Positions 1 through 5,733 of a stretch of 8,705 nt of DNA are shown piece by piece (the first letter of the stretch is position 1; each line of letters starts with the position of its first letter). The stretch comes from Comamonadaceae bacterium. GTDB lineage: Bacteria; Pseudomonadota; Gammaproteobacteria; Burkholderiales; Burkholderiaceae_C. The stretch lies in the NCBI GenBank assembly GCA_947460165.1, contig CANHKH010000118.1, positions 1 to 8,705 on the forward strand, in the 5' to 3' direction. The notes beneath the pieces were generated by a model, which worked only from the letters and a program-made list of their open reading frames with translations, did not search any database and had not been told where the DNA came from. The position numbers and the translations under genes were made by a program.

Positions 1-854
1 CAGCGCACGTCCAGACCGCCGTGGATTTTGTCGAGGTCAAAAATGTGCGAGGGCCGACCCAGCTCGAACATCACGTAGTTGGAGATGTCCACCAGGGGGC
101 TGACGCCGCGCTGGCCGCAGCGGGCCAGGCGGTCCAGCATCCAGGCCGGTGTCTTCGCGCGCGTGTTGACACCGCGAATGACGCGGCCTGAAAAGCGGCC
201 GCACAAGTCGGGGGCGCTGATCTTCACAGGCAGGCGGCTGTCGCTATTCACGGCGACCGGGATGATGGCGGGGGTGTTCAAAGCGGTGCCGGTGAGCGCC
301 GAGAGCTCGCGCGCCACGCCGTACACGCTCAGGCAGTGCGCCAAGTTGGGCGTGAGCTTGAGCGTGAACAAGGTGTCGTCGAGCTGCAGGTGCGCGCGGA
401 TGTCTTGGCCCAGGGGGGCGTCGCTGGCGAGTTCCAGCAGGCCGCCGTGGTCGTCTGACAGCTTTAACTCGCGGGCCGAGCACAGCATGCCGTGGCTTTC
501 TACCCCGCGCAGCTTGCCCACCTTGATGAGAAAAGGCTGGTCGTCTTCGCCGGGCGGCAGCTCTGCGCCCACCAGCGCGCAAGGCACTTTGATGCCCACG
601 CGGGCATTGGGTGCGCCGCACACAATGTTGAGCAGTTCGCCCTGCCCCACGTCCACCTGGCACACGCGCAGCTTGTCGGCATTGGGGTGTTGCACGGCCT
701 CACGGATTTCACCGACCACGATGCGCGTGAAAGGCGGGGCCACGGGCTTGAGCTCTTCGACCTCCAGGCCGCCCATGGTGAGGGTGTCGGCCAGTTGCTG
801 GGTGGTAAGCGGAGGGTTGCAAAATTCTCGCAACCAGGACTCTGGAAATTGCAT
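1..854 (-). CDS. pheT: Phenylalanyl-tRNA synthetase beta subunit, N-terminal part (runs off the window)
   Basis: Beta subunit of the alpha2-beta2 PheRS, which charges tRNA-Phe in the cytoplasm. The beta chain binds tRNA and carries the editing site against Tyr-tRNA-Phe. About 284 codons are visible. The protein begins MQFPESWLREFCNPPL, collinear with the family start (E. coli MKFSELWLREWVNP), which fixes the ATG at 852-854. Residues about 39-150 are the EMAP-II-like tRNA-binding domain (for example NADKLRVCQVDVG and LLNIVCGAPNAR). The following part (HGMLCSARELKLSDDHGGLLEL, then LTPNLAHCLSVYGVARELSAL) enters the B3/B4 editing region, and VDISNYVMFELGRPSHIFD lies near the cut edge. It follows pheS with a 35-bp gap, so the two are cotranscribed. 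No strong Shine-Dalgarno sequence is visible before the ATG. The frame is intact throughout the visible part. Confidence 0.97.
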   Translation of the reverse strand, partial: MQFPESWLREFCNPPLTTQQLADTLTMGGLEVEELKPVAPPFTRIVVGEIREAVQHPNADKLRVCQVDVGQGELLNIVCGAPNARVGIKVPCALVGAELPPGEDDQPFLIKVGKLRGVESHGMLCSARELKLSDDHGGLLELASDAPLGQDIRAHLQLDDTLFTLKLTPNLAHCLSVYGVARELSALTGTALNTPAIIPVAVNSDSRLPVKISAPDLCGRFSGRVIRGVNTRAKTPAWMLDRLARCGQRGVSPLVDISNYVMFELGRPSHIFDLDKIHGGLDVR

Positions 855-889
855 GGCGTCTAGATGGTGTTTGGCGGGTGACGTGGGGC

Positions 890-1951
890 TTATTTGAACT
901 GCGACAAAAAACGCAGATCGCCGTCAAAAAACAAACGCAGGTCATTGACGCCATAGCGCAGCATGGTCAGGCGGTCTGGCCCCATGCCAAAGGCAAAGCC
1001 AATGTATTTTTCAGGGTCCAGGCCCATGTGGCGCACCACGTTGGGGTGCACCTGGCCGGAGCCGGCCACCTCCAGCCAACGGCCCGCCAAAGGGCCTTGC
1101 TGGAACTGGATGTCGATCTCGGCACTGGGCTCGGTGAAGGGGAAAAAACTGGGTCTAAAGCGCAGCACCAAATCTTTGGTTTCAAAAAAGGTGCGGCAAA
1201 AGTCGGTGAACACGACCTTCAAGTCTTTGAAGCTCACGTTCTCGCCTATCCACAGGCCTTCGCACTGGTGGAACATGGGCGAGTGGGTCGCATCGCTGTC
1301 CACACGGTAGGTGCGGCCGGGGGCAATCACACGAATTTCTGGCATCAGCTCGCCACGGTCAAGCATGGTGCGGTGCTTTTTGACATGCTGCACCGCGTAG
1401 CGGATTTGCATGGGGCTGGTGTGGGTGCGCAGCAGGTTGGGGGCCGCTTCGGTGCCGCCTTCGACATAAAAGGTGTCGTGCATGGAGCGCGCCGGATGGT
1501 CTTCAGGCGTGTTCAGGGCGGTGAAGTTGAACCAGTCGGTTTCAATTTCAGGGCCTTGCGCCACGTCAAAACCCATGGAACCAAAAATGGCCTCAATGCG
1601 CTCTAACGTGAGGGAGACGGGGTGCAGCCCGCCCGTGGTGCGCTGGCGGCCGGGCAGGCTCACGTCCAGCGCCTCGGCCTTGAGTTGGGCGTCAAGCTCG
1701 GCCTGGGCCAAGGCTTGGCGGCGCGCGGTCAGCGCGGCTTCTATGGCCTGCTTGGTCTGGTTGATGGCGGCGCCGCGGGTTTTTTTGTCCTCCACGCTCA
1801 GGGCCGCCAAACCCTTCATGAGTTCGGTCACGCGGCCGGCTTTGCCCAGGAACTGCGCCTTGGCGTTCTCCAAGTCGGCGGGGCTGCTGGCGGCGGCAAA
1901 GCTGCTTTGGGCAGCGCTTACCAGTTCATCAAGGACCGTGTCTGGGCTCAT
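890..1951 (-). CDS. pheS: Phenylalanyl-tRNA synthetase alpha subunit
   Basis: Catalytic alpha subunit of PheRS; activates phenylalanine with ATP and transfers it to tRNA-Phe. The product is 353 aa, slightly longer than E. coli PheS (327 aa). Residues 1 to about 95 form the Ala/Lys/Gln-rich helical N-terminus expected for the coiled-coil arm that contacts tRNA. The class II core follows: GRTYRVDSDATHSPMFHQCEG (about 212-232, motif 2 region), RPSFFPFTEPSAEID (about 266-280), and GFAFGMGPDRLTMLRYG (about 318-334, motif 3). The start MSPDTVLDELV is the first ATG with a sensible N-terminus. No Shine-Dalgarno sequence is visible before it; the ATG instead overlaps the stop of a nine-codon reading frame (see findings). 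The gene lies 146 bp downstream of rplT, and that gap holds terminator-like hairpins, suggesting attenuation or partial uncoupling from the ribosomal protein genes. Confidence 0.98.
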   Translation of the reverse strand: MSPDTVLDELVSAAQSSFAAASSPADLENAKAQFLGKAGRVTELMKGLAALSVEDKKTRGAAINQTKQAIEAALTARRQALAQAELDAQLKAEALDVSLPGRQRTTGGLHPVSLTLERIEAIFGSMGFDVAQGPEIETDWFNFTALNTPEDHPARSMHDTFYVEGGTEAAPNLLRTHTSPMQIRYAVQHVKKHRTMLDRGELMPEIRVIAPGRTYRVDSDATHSPMFHQCEGLWIGENVSFKDLKVVFTDFCRTFFETKDLVLRFRPSFFPFTEPSAEIDIQFQQGPLAGRWLEVAGSGQVHPNVVRHMGLDPEKYIGFAFGMGPDRLTMLRYGVNDLRLFFDGDLRFLSQFK

Positions 1952-1964
1952 GGTTCACATCTGG

Positions 1965-2015
1965 AAAAAACAAACATGGGGACACTGAACTGCACACGCA
2001 GGGCGTGCTCCCATG
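1965..2015 (-). terminator. Second terminator-like hairpin immediately before pheS
   Basis: On the minus strand CATGGG (2015-2010) can pair with CCCATG (1980-1975), enclosing a smaller GCACGC / GCGTGT hairpin, and is followed directly by TTTGTTTTTT (1974-1965). The outer stem is only 6 bp with a large interior, so it is weaker than the upstream hairpin. It lies 14 nt before the pheS ATG and abuts the upstream terminator. It may be a terminator, or a structure that hides the start of a short upstream reading frame. Confidence 0.35.
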
Positions 2016-2048
2016 AAAAAGGGCCAGAGCCTTCACAAGCTCCAGCCC
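2016..2048 (-). terminator. Intrinsic terminator between rplT and pheS (possible pheST attenuator)
   Basis: On the minus strand GGGCTGGAGC (2048-2039) pairs with GCTCTGGCCC (2030-2021) in a 10-bp stem containing two G-U pairs, with an 8-nt loop and five T following (2020-2016). This is a standard Rho-independent terminator shape, oriented to stop transcription coming from rplT. In E. coli the same junction holds the pheST attenuator with the pheM leader peptide. No Phe-rich leader peptide precedes this hairpin, so it could be simply an operon-end terminator with partial read-through. Further hairpins, 2048-2061 and 2061-2088 (GCCTC/GAGGC around GCCCC/GGGGC), fill the space up to the rplT stop. 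Confidence 0.7.
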
Positions 2049-2097
2049 GCTTTCGCAAGCGCCTCCCAGCCCCAAGGGGCCGAGAGGCGAGGCAAGT

Positions 2098-2457
2098 TCA
2101 AGCTGCCAGCTTGGCTTTGACCTGGGCCACGATGGCGCCAAAAGCGGCGTTGTCGTGGATGGCCAGGTCAGAGAGGACCTTGCGGTCGATCTCGATGCCG
2201 GCTTTTTTCAGGCCGTTGGCAAACTGGCTGTAAGTCATGCCGAAAGAGCGGCTTGCAGCGTTGATACGCGCAATCCACAACTGACGAAACACACGCTTCT
2301 TGGTACGGCGATCACGGTAGGCGTATTGGCCTGCCTTCATCACCGCCTGTTTGGCGATGCGATAGACATTGCCGCGACGACCGCGGAAGCCCTTGGCAAG
2401 GGCGAGAACTTTTTTGTGACGAGCGCGGGCGGTGACGCCACGTTTAACGCGAGGCAT
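2098..2457 (-). CDS. rplT: 50S ribosomal protein L20
   Basis: Binds 23S rRNA early in large-subunit assembly. At 119 aa it has the normal family length. The lysine/arginine-rich N-terminus (MPRVKRGVTARARHKKVLALAKGFRGRR) and the globular C-terminal half (RINAASRSFGMTYSQFANGLKKAGIEIDRKVLSDLA) are typical of L20. An AAGGAG Shine-Dalgarno at 2470-2465 sits 7 nt before the ATG. It follows rpmI by 26 bp, so the pair is cotranscribed, and translational coupling is likely. In E. coli L20 represses translation of rpmI and hence of its own gene; here the spacer upstream of rpmI is the place to look for such an operator. Confidence 0.99.
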   Translation of the reverse strand: MPRVKRGVTARARHKKVLALAKGFRGRRGNVYRIAKQAVMKAGQYAYRDRRTKKRVFRQLWIARINAASRSFGMTYSQFANGLKKAGIEIDRKVLSDLAIHDNAAFGAIVAQVKAKLAA

Positions 2458-2483
2458 AGAGGTACTCCTTGTCCGTCTTTAAA

Positions 2484-2687
2484 TCAAATACCCATGCCAG
2501 GCAGCATCTGTGCCATGTGACCCATATTGGTCTCATGGACAGCGACTGCGCCGCGCAGGTGGCGTTTGTTCTTGGTGGTCTTCTTGGTCAGAATGTGACG
2601 TTTGAAGGCTTGACCGCGCTTGACGGTGCCACCGGGACGAACGCGAAATCTCTTTTTCGCGCTGCTCTTGGTCTTCATTTTGGGCAT
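2484..2687 (-). CDS. rpmI: 50S ribosomal protein L35
   Basis: Small basic protein of the large ribosomal subunit, 67 aa, the usual L35 length. The start MPKMKTKSSAKKRFRVRPGGTVKRGQAFKRHILTKKTTKNKRHLRG is the conserved L35 N-terminus. The frame stays open upstream to a TTG at 2888, giving a 134-codon reading frame, but the extension resembles nothing in the family. The ATG at 2687-2685 is preceded by AAGGAG (2700-2695) with a 7-nt spacer, which decides the start. It lies between infC and rplT in the conserved IF3-L35-L20 order. Confidence 0.99.
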   Translation of the reverse strand: MPKMKTKSSAKKRFRVRPGGTVKRGQAFKRHILTKKTTKNKRHLRGAVAVHETNMGHMAQMLPGMGI

Positions 2688-2905
2688 GTGACTGCTCCTT
2701 TTCATTTGTGCTCGTGAGGCGCTGCGAAAACTGATCCACAGACTTGATGGCCCCGAGCCACTTGTGTGCACACCCACCCGAAAGTGGGCCTGCTGGTGGC
2801 AGCCGCTGGCCCGAAAGCCCGCGTGCTGCGACAGGCTGGAAAGCCTGCCTGATTGACACCGCCGGTGACCTGAAAACCGACGGCGCAAACTCCTTTAAAT
2901 CAACT
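2688..2905 (-). other. infC-rpmI spacer with several hairpins; candidate L20 translational operator
   Basis: This 218-bp stretch inside a cotranscribed cluster encodes no recognisable protein. It holds several short hairpins: CAGGCT/AGCCTG (2832-2837 with 2842-2847, perfect, 4-nt loop), CCCAC/GTGGG (2773-2777 with 2784-2788) and CACC/GGTG (2857-2860 with 2864-2867). The octamer CCCGAAAG occurs twice (2777-2784, 2810-2817). The final 13 nt carry the rpmI Shine-Dalgarno. In E. coli L20 binds a pseudoknot in this junction to block rpmI translation; the position and structure fit such a role, but no specific match to the L20 rRNA site was established. No U-run terminator is visible here. Confidence 0.4.
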
Positions 2906-3502
2906 TCAAACCCTGGCCGCCTCCGCAGGCGCGTCCGCCACAGGCTTGCCCGACTGCTTTTTCTTGCCCGGCGCGATCATCATGATCATTTGCCGGCCTT
3001 CGAGCTTGGGGAACTGCTCAACGACGATGCTGTCGGCCAACTCGTCGCGAATGCGCGCCAACAGCGCCAGGCCCAAATCCTGGTGCGTGATCTCACGGCC
3101 CCGAAAGCGCAGCGTGATCTTGCATTTGTCACCATCGTCCAAAAAGCGGCGGATGTTGCGCAGCTTGATGTTGTAGTCGCCATCGTCGGTGCCTGGCCGG
3201 AACTTGATCTCCTTGACCTCGATCACCTTTTGCTTGGACTTGGCTTCGGCCGCGCGTTTTTGCTCGGCGTACTTGAACTTGCCATAGTCAATGAGGCGGC
3301 ACACGGGCGGAATGGCTGTGGGAGAAATCTCCACCAGGTCCACATCGGCTTCGCCAGCCAGGCGCAGCGCCTCCATGACGGGCATGATGCCCAATGATTC
3401 GTTGTCAGGGCCCATGAGGCGAACCTCGGGGGCCATGATTTCACGGTTCAGGCGGTGTTTGCGCTCCTCGCGATGGCGACGGTCACGAAATTCAGTAGCG
3501 AT
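2906..3502 (-). CDS. infC: Translation initiation factor IF-3, starting at ATC
   Basis: IF-3 binds the 30S subunit, blocks premature joining of 50S and rejects non-canonical start codons and non-initiator tRNAs. The C-terminal 176 residues from an internal ATG (3436) read MAPEVRLMGPDNESLGI, but family members have a further N-terminal segment ending in R(I/L)N-x-EI. That segment is present here: translating from ATC at 3502-3500 gives ATEFRDRRHREERKHRLNREI before MAPEVRL, for 198 aa. GAAGGA (3516-3511) lies 8 nt before this ATC. Conserved parts are DVDLVEISPTAIPPVCRLIDYGKFKY (N domain, about 53-77), the Lys-rich linker, and KVIEVKEIKFRPGTDDGDYNIKLRNIRRFL plus KITLRFRGREITHQDLG (C domain). An IF-3-sensitive start codon implies autoregulation, as with AUU in E. 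coli. An ATT three codons upstream is an alternative start but touches the Shine-Dalgarno. The last residues (SGKPVADAPAEAARV) are a low-complexity tail. Confidence 0.95.
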   Translation of the reverse strand: MATEFRDRRHREERKHRLNREIMAPEVRLMGPDNESLGIMPVMEALRLAGEADVDLVEISPTAIPPVCRLIDYGKFKYAEQKRAAEAKSKQKVIEVKEIKFRPGTDDGDYNIKLRNIRRFLDDGDKCKITLRFRGREITHQDLGLALLARIRDELADSIVVEQFPKLEGRQMIMMIAPGKKKQSGKPVADAPAEAARV

Positions 3503-3516
3503 GGCTTCAATCCTTC
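3500..3516 (-). promoter_or_regulatory. infC: Shine-Dalgarno and non-canonical ATC start of infC
   Basis: GAAGGA at 3516-3511, an 8-nt spacer, then ATC at 3502-3500 followed by GCT ACT GAA (A-T-E). No ATG, GTG or TTG occurs in frame between the upstream stop (3517-3515) and the internal ATG at 3436, so a non-canonical start is needed to include the conserved RLNREI segment. Confidence 0.75.
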
Positions 3517-3598
3517 AAAGGTTGCCACAAAAGCTGTAGCCGCTTGCCCCGACAACGCAGAAACTGACCGCCGACAAATTCGGCAGCGCGTCAGTCCA

Positions 3599-5506
3599 TC
3601 ACGCTTTGTGTGCAATGTCCGAGGTGATTTGCGCAGTGAACGCAGCAAGGGACATCACTCCAAGGTCTTTGTTGCCTCGGGCGCGCACCGCCACGGAGCC
3701 AGAAGCTTTCTCTTTGTCGCCAACGACAAGGATGTAAGGGGGCTTTTGCAGCGAATGCTCACGTATTTTATACGTGATTTTCTCGTTGCGCAGATCGAGT
3801 TGAACCCTAAGCCCTTGATTTTGCAGCGTTTTGGCTATTTCCTGACAGTAATCGGCCTGCGCATCGGTGATGTTGAGCACCACCACCTGCACCGGCGAGA
3901 GCCAAGTCGGCAAGGCGCCGGCGTGCTCTTCAATCAAGATTCCAATGAACCGCTCCAGGCTGCCCACAATGGCGCGGTGCAGCATGATGGGGCGGTGGCG
4001 TGCACCGTCTTCACCCACGTACTCGGCATCCAGACGCTCAGGCATGTTGGGGTCTACCTGAATGGTGCCGCACTGCCATTCGCGGCCTATGGCGTCCTTG
4101 AGCGTGTACTCGATCTTGGGGCCGTAAAAAGCGCCCTCTCCAGGCAGGTATGAAAAGTCGCAGCCCGAGGCGCGCAGGCCGTCGGCCAGCGCATTTTCGG
4201 CGCGGTCCCAGCTTTCCTCAGAGCCGATGCGCTTTTCAGGCCGGGTCGAGAGCTTGTAGATGATGCGGCTAAAGCCAAAGTCCTTGTAGACCTTTTGCAG
4301 CAAGGTGGTGAAGGCCACCACCTCGGCCTGAATTTGGTCCTCGGTGCAAAAAATATGGCCGTCGTCCTGCGTGAAGGCGCGCACGCGCATGATGCCGTGC
4401 AGGCCGCCGCTGGGCTCGTTGCGGTGGCACTGGCCAAACTCGCCAAAGCGCAGCGGCAGGTCGCGGTAGCTCTTGATGCCCTGCTTGAAGATAATGATGT
4501 GGCCAGGACAGTTCATCGGCTTGAGCGCAAAGTCGCGCTTTTCCGATTCGGTGACAAACATGTTCTCGCGGTACTTGTCCCAGTGGCCGGTTTTCTCCCA
4601 CAGGCCCTGGTCCAAAATCTGCGGGCCTTTGACCTCCTGGTAGCCGTTGTCGCGGTAGACGCGGCGCATGTACTGCTCCACCTCCTGCCACAACGTCCAG
4701 CCCCGGGGGTGCCAAAACACGGTGCCCGGCGAATGCTCGTCAATGTGGAACAGGTCCAGCTCGCGGCCCAACTTGCGGTGGTCGCGCTTTTCCGCCTCCT
4801 CCAGCAGGGTCAGGTGCTGCTGCAGGTCTTCCTTGCTGGCCCAGGCCGTGCCGTAAATGCGTTGGAGCATCTCGTTTTTGCTGTCGCCCCGCCAGTAGGC
4901 ACCGGCCACCTTCATGAGCTTGAAGTGCTTGAGCTTGCCGGTGCTGGGCACATGGGGGCCGCGGCACAGGTCTTCAAACTCGCCTTCACGGTACAGCGAC
5001 ACCTCTTGCCCAGCCGGGATCGAGCCGATGATCTCGGCCTTGTAATGCTCGCCCATGGCCTTGAAGTGAGCGACTGCTTCGTCGCGCGGGAGCACCCGGC
5101 GCAGCACGGGCTCGTCTTTCGCGGCGAGTTCTGCCATGCGCTTTTCAATGGCCTGCAGGTCCTCGGGCGTGAACGGGCGTTTGTACGAAAAGTCGTAATA
5201 AAAGCCGTTTTCAATGACTGGGCCTATGGTCACCTGTGCCTCAGGGAACAAGGCTTTGACGGCGTAAGCCAGCAAGTGCGCGGTGGAGTGGCGAATCAGC
5301 TCCAGCCCGTCGGCGTCTTTGGCCGTCACGATGGCGAGCTTGGCGTCTTGTGCGATGGAAAAACTGGTGTCCACCAGCTGGCCATCGACCTTGCCGCCCA
5401 AGGCCGCCTTGGCCAGGCCCGCACCAATGGAAGCGGCGACCTCGGCCACCGTCACCGGCTGGGGAAACGCACGCAGGGAACCGTCGGGAAGAGTGATTTG
5501 AACCAT
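3599..5506 (-). CDS. thrS: Threonyl-tRNA synthetase
   Basis: Class II synthetase that charges tRNA-Thr and edits Ser-tRNA-Thr. From ATG 5506 it is 635 aa and begins MVQITLPDGS, aligning with E. coli MPVITLPDGS. Domains: TGS about 1-62; editing domain with HSTAH (H73, H77) and CRGPH (C181, H185); catalytic core with zinc ligands C333 (MNCPGH), H384 (DDGHIF) and H510 (IMLHRAIVGSLERF), plus motif 2 near RNEPSGGLHG (362-371); C-terminal anticodon-binding domain from about 535 (VQVVVLNITDAQ onward). All catalytic and editing residues are present. The frame also extends upstream to a GTG at 5602 (32 extra residues), which would place a terminator hairpin inside the gene and is not favoured. No good Shine-Dalgarno precedes ATG 5506. 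infC starts 96 bp downstream, so the two are probably cotranscribed. The leader contains structured RNA and a terminator. Confidence 0.98.
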   Translation of the reverse strand: MVQITLPDGSLRAFPQPVTVAEVAASIGAGLAKAALGGKVDGQLVDTSFSIAQDAKLAIVTAKDADGLELIRHSTAHLLAYAVKALFPEAQVTIGPVIENGFYYDFSYKRPFTPEDLQAIEKRMAELAAKDEPVLRRVLPRDEAVAHFKAMGEHYKAEIIGSIPAGQEVSLYREGEFEDLCRGPHVPSTGKLKHFKLMKVAGAYWRGDSKNEMLQRIYGTAWASKEDLQQHLTLLEEAEKRDHRKLGRELDLFHIDEHSPGTVFWHPRGWTLWQEVEQYMRRVYRDNGYQEVKGPQILDQGLWEKTGHWDKYRENMFVTESEKRDFALKPMNCPGHIIIFKQGIKSYRDLPLRFGEFGQCHRNEPSGGLHGIMRVRAFTQDDGHIFCTEDQIQAEVVAFTTLLQKVYKDFGFSRIIYKLSTRPEKRIGSEESWDRAENALADGLRASGCDFSYLPGEGAFYGPKIEYTLKDAIGREWQCGTIQVDPNMPERLDAEYVGEDGARHRPIMLHRAIVGSLERFIGILIEEHAGALPTWLSPVQVVVLNITDAQADYCQEIAKTLQNQGLRVQLDLRNEKITYKIREHSLQKPPYILVVGDKEKASGSVAVRARGNKDLGVMSLAAFTAQITSDIAHKA

Positions 5507-5536
5507 GGCTTGAAAAAGAGGTGGGGCTCGGGGAAC

Positions 5537-5561
5537 AAAAAAGCGCGGCCAGGGCCGCGCT
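5537..5561 (-). terminator. Intrinsic terminator hairpin in the thrS leader (attenuator candidate)
   Basis: On the minus strand a 9-base arm at 5561-5553 pairs perfectly with 5550-5542; with a 4-nt loop this is an 8-bp, almost pure GC stem. It is followed by six T at 5542-5537. The orientation matches thrS, whose ATG lies 30 nt further on. aceA already has its own terminator upstream at 5689-5658, so this second one appears to stand in the path of thrS transcription. The plus strand has no T run after the hairpin, so it is directional. Confidence 0.7.
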
Positions 5562-5564
5562 GAG

Positions 5565-5617
5565 GGAGAAGGCAGTTTAGGGGTCATTCCCGGCGTCGTC
5601 ACCAGCGTGCCTTCTCC
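5565..5617 (-). ncRNA. Structured leader RNA upstream of thrS (unassigned cis-regulatory candidate)
   Basis: Read on the minus strand, GGAGAAGGCA (5617-5608) pairs perfectly with TGCCTTCTCC (5574-5565). The enclosed 33 nt can form two small hairpins placed end to end: GGTG/CGCC with loop ACGA (5603-5592) and GGG/CCC with loop AATGA (5591-5581). The single-stranded joints are CGCT and CTAAAC, giving a possible three-way junction. A terminator hairpin follows after 3 nt. The layout (folded domain, then terminator, then gene) is that of a transcriptional attenuator or riboswitch-like leader, or a short terminated sRNA. I do not recognise the family. A TTGACA lies at 5633-5628 but its expected -10 position reads GCACGC and would start inside the first helix, so the promoter is not identified. 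Confidence 0.5.
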
Positions 5618-5657
5618 ACTCTTGAGGTGTCAAACAAGCTCAAATTTTCCCACAAAC

Positions 5658-5689
5658 ACAAAGGCCAGCCCCCAGGGGCCGGCCTTTGT
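5658..5689 (-). terminator. Intrinsic terminator downstream of aceA
   Basis: ACAAAGGCC (5658-5666) and GGCCTTTGT (5681-5689) are perfect 9-bp inverted arms, with additional GC pairing (CCCC/GGGG) possible inside. The minus strand continues with a T-rich stretch (TTTGTGTTTGTG). It begins 45 bp beyond the aceA stop and points in the same direction, so it most likely ends the aceA transcript. The symmetric arms could also work weakly on the plus strand. Confidence 0.75.
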
Positions 5690-5733
5690 TCACATGCCGC
5701 CAGCCCGCTGGGGGCAGGCGCTGCTCAATGCGC

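Noticed and set aside
79..897. Open frame of 272 codons on the plus strand at the left end
   Set aside because: It is antisense to pheT, whose protein is clearly recognisable on the minus strand; the product is Ser/Arg-rich without domain features.
2484..2888. 134-codon version of rpmI starting at TTG 2888
   Set aside because: L35 is about 65 aa; the extension has no family similarity, the AAGGAG near 2890 is only 1 nt from the TTG, and a well-spaced AAGGAG precedes the conserved ATG at 2687.
3570..3584. GCCGA/TCGGC hairpin in the thrS-infC gap as a terminator
   Set aside because: Only 5 bp and no T run follows on either strand; read-through from thrS into infC is expected.
4295..5563. Long open frame of 422 codons on the plus strand, antisense to thrS
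   Set aside because: The minus strand encodes a complete ThrRS with all catalytic residues. In GC-rich DNA the antisense of a real gene often stays open; the translation has no recognisable domain.
3599..5602. 667-aa ThrRS starting at GTG 5602
   Set aside because: The first 32 residues are Pro/Arg-rich and outside the family alignment, and the frame crosses an intrinsic terminator. Kept only as a possible regulatory reading frame in findings.
5592..5603. Guanidine-II (mini-ykkC) riboswitch, suggested by the GGTG-ACGA-CGCC hairpin
   Set aside because: That class needs two such ACGR-loop hairpins and controls guanidine-related genes; only one is present and the downstream gene is thrS.
5507..5657. 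T-box leader upstream of thrS
   Set aside because: No T-box sequence, specifier loop or antiterminator was found, and the element is too short; T-boxes are also rare outside Gram-positive bacteria.
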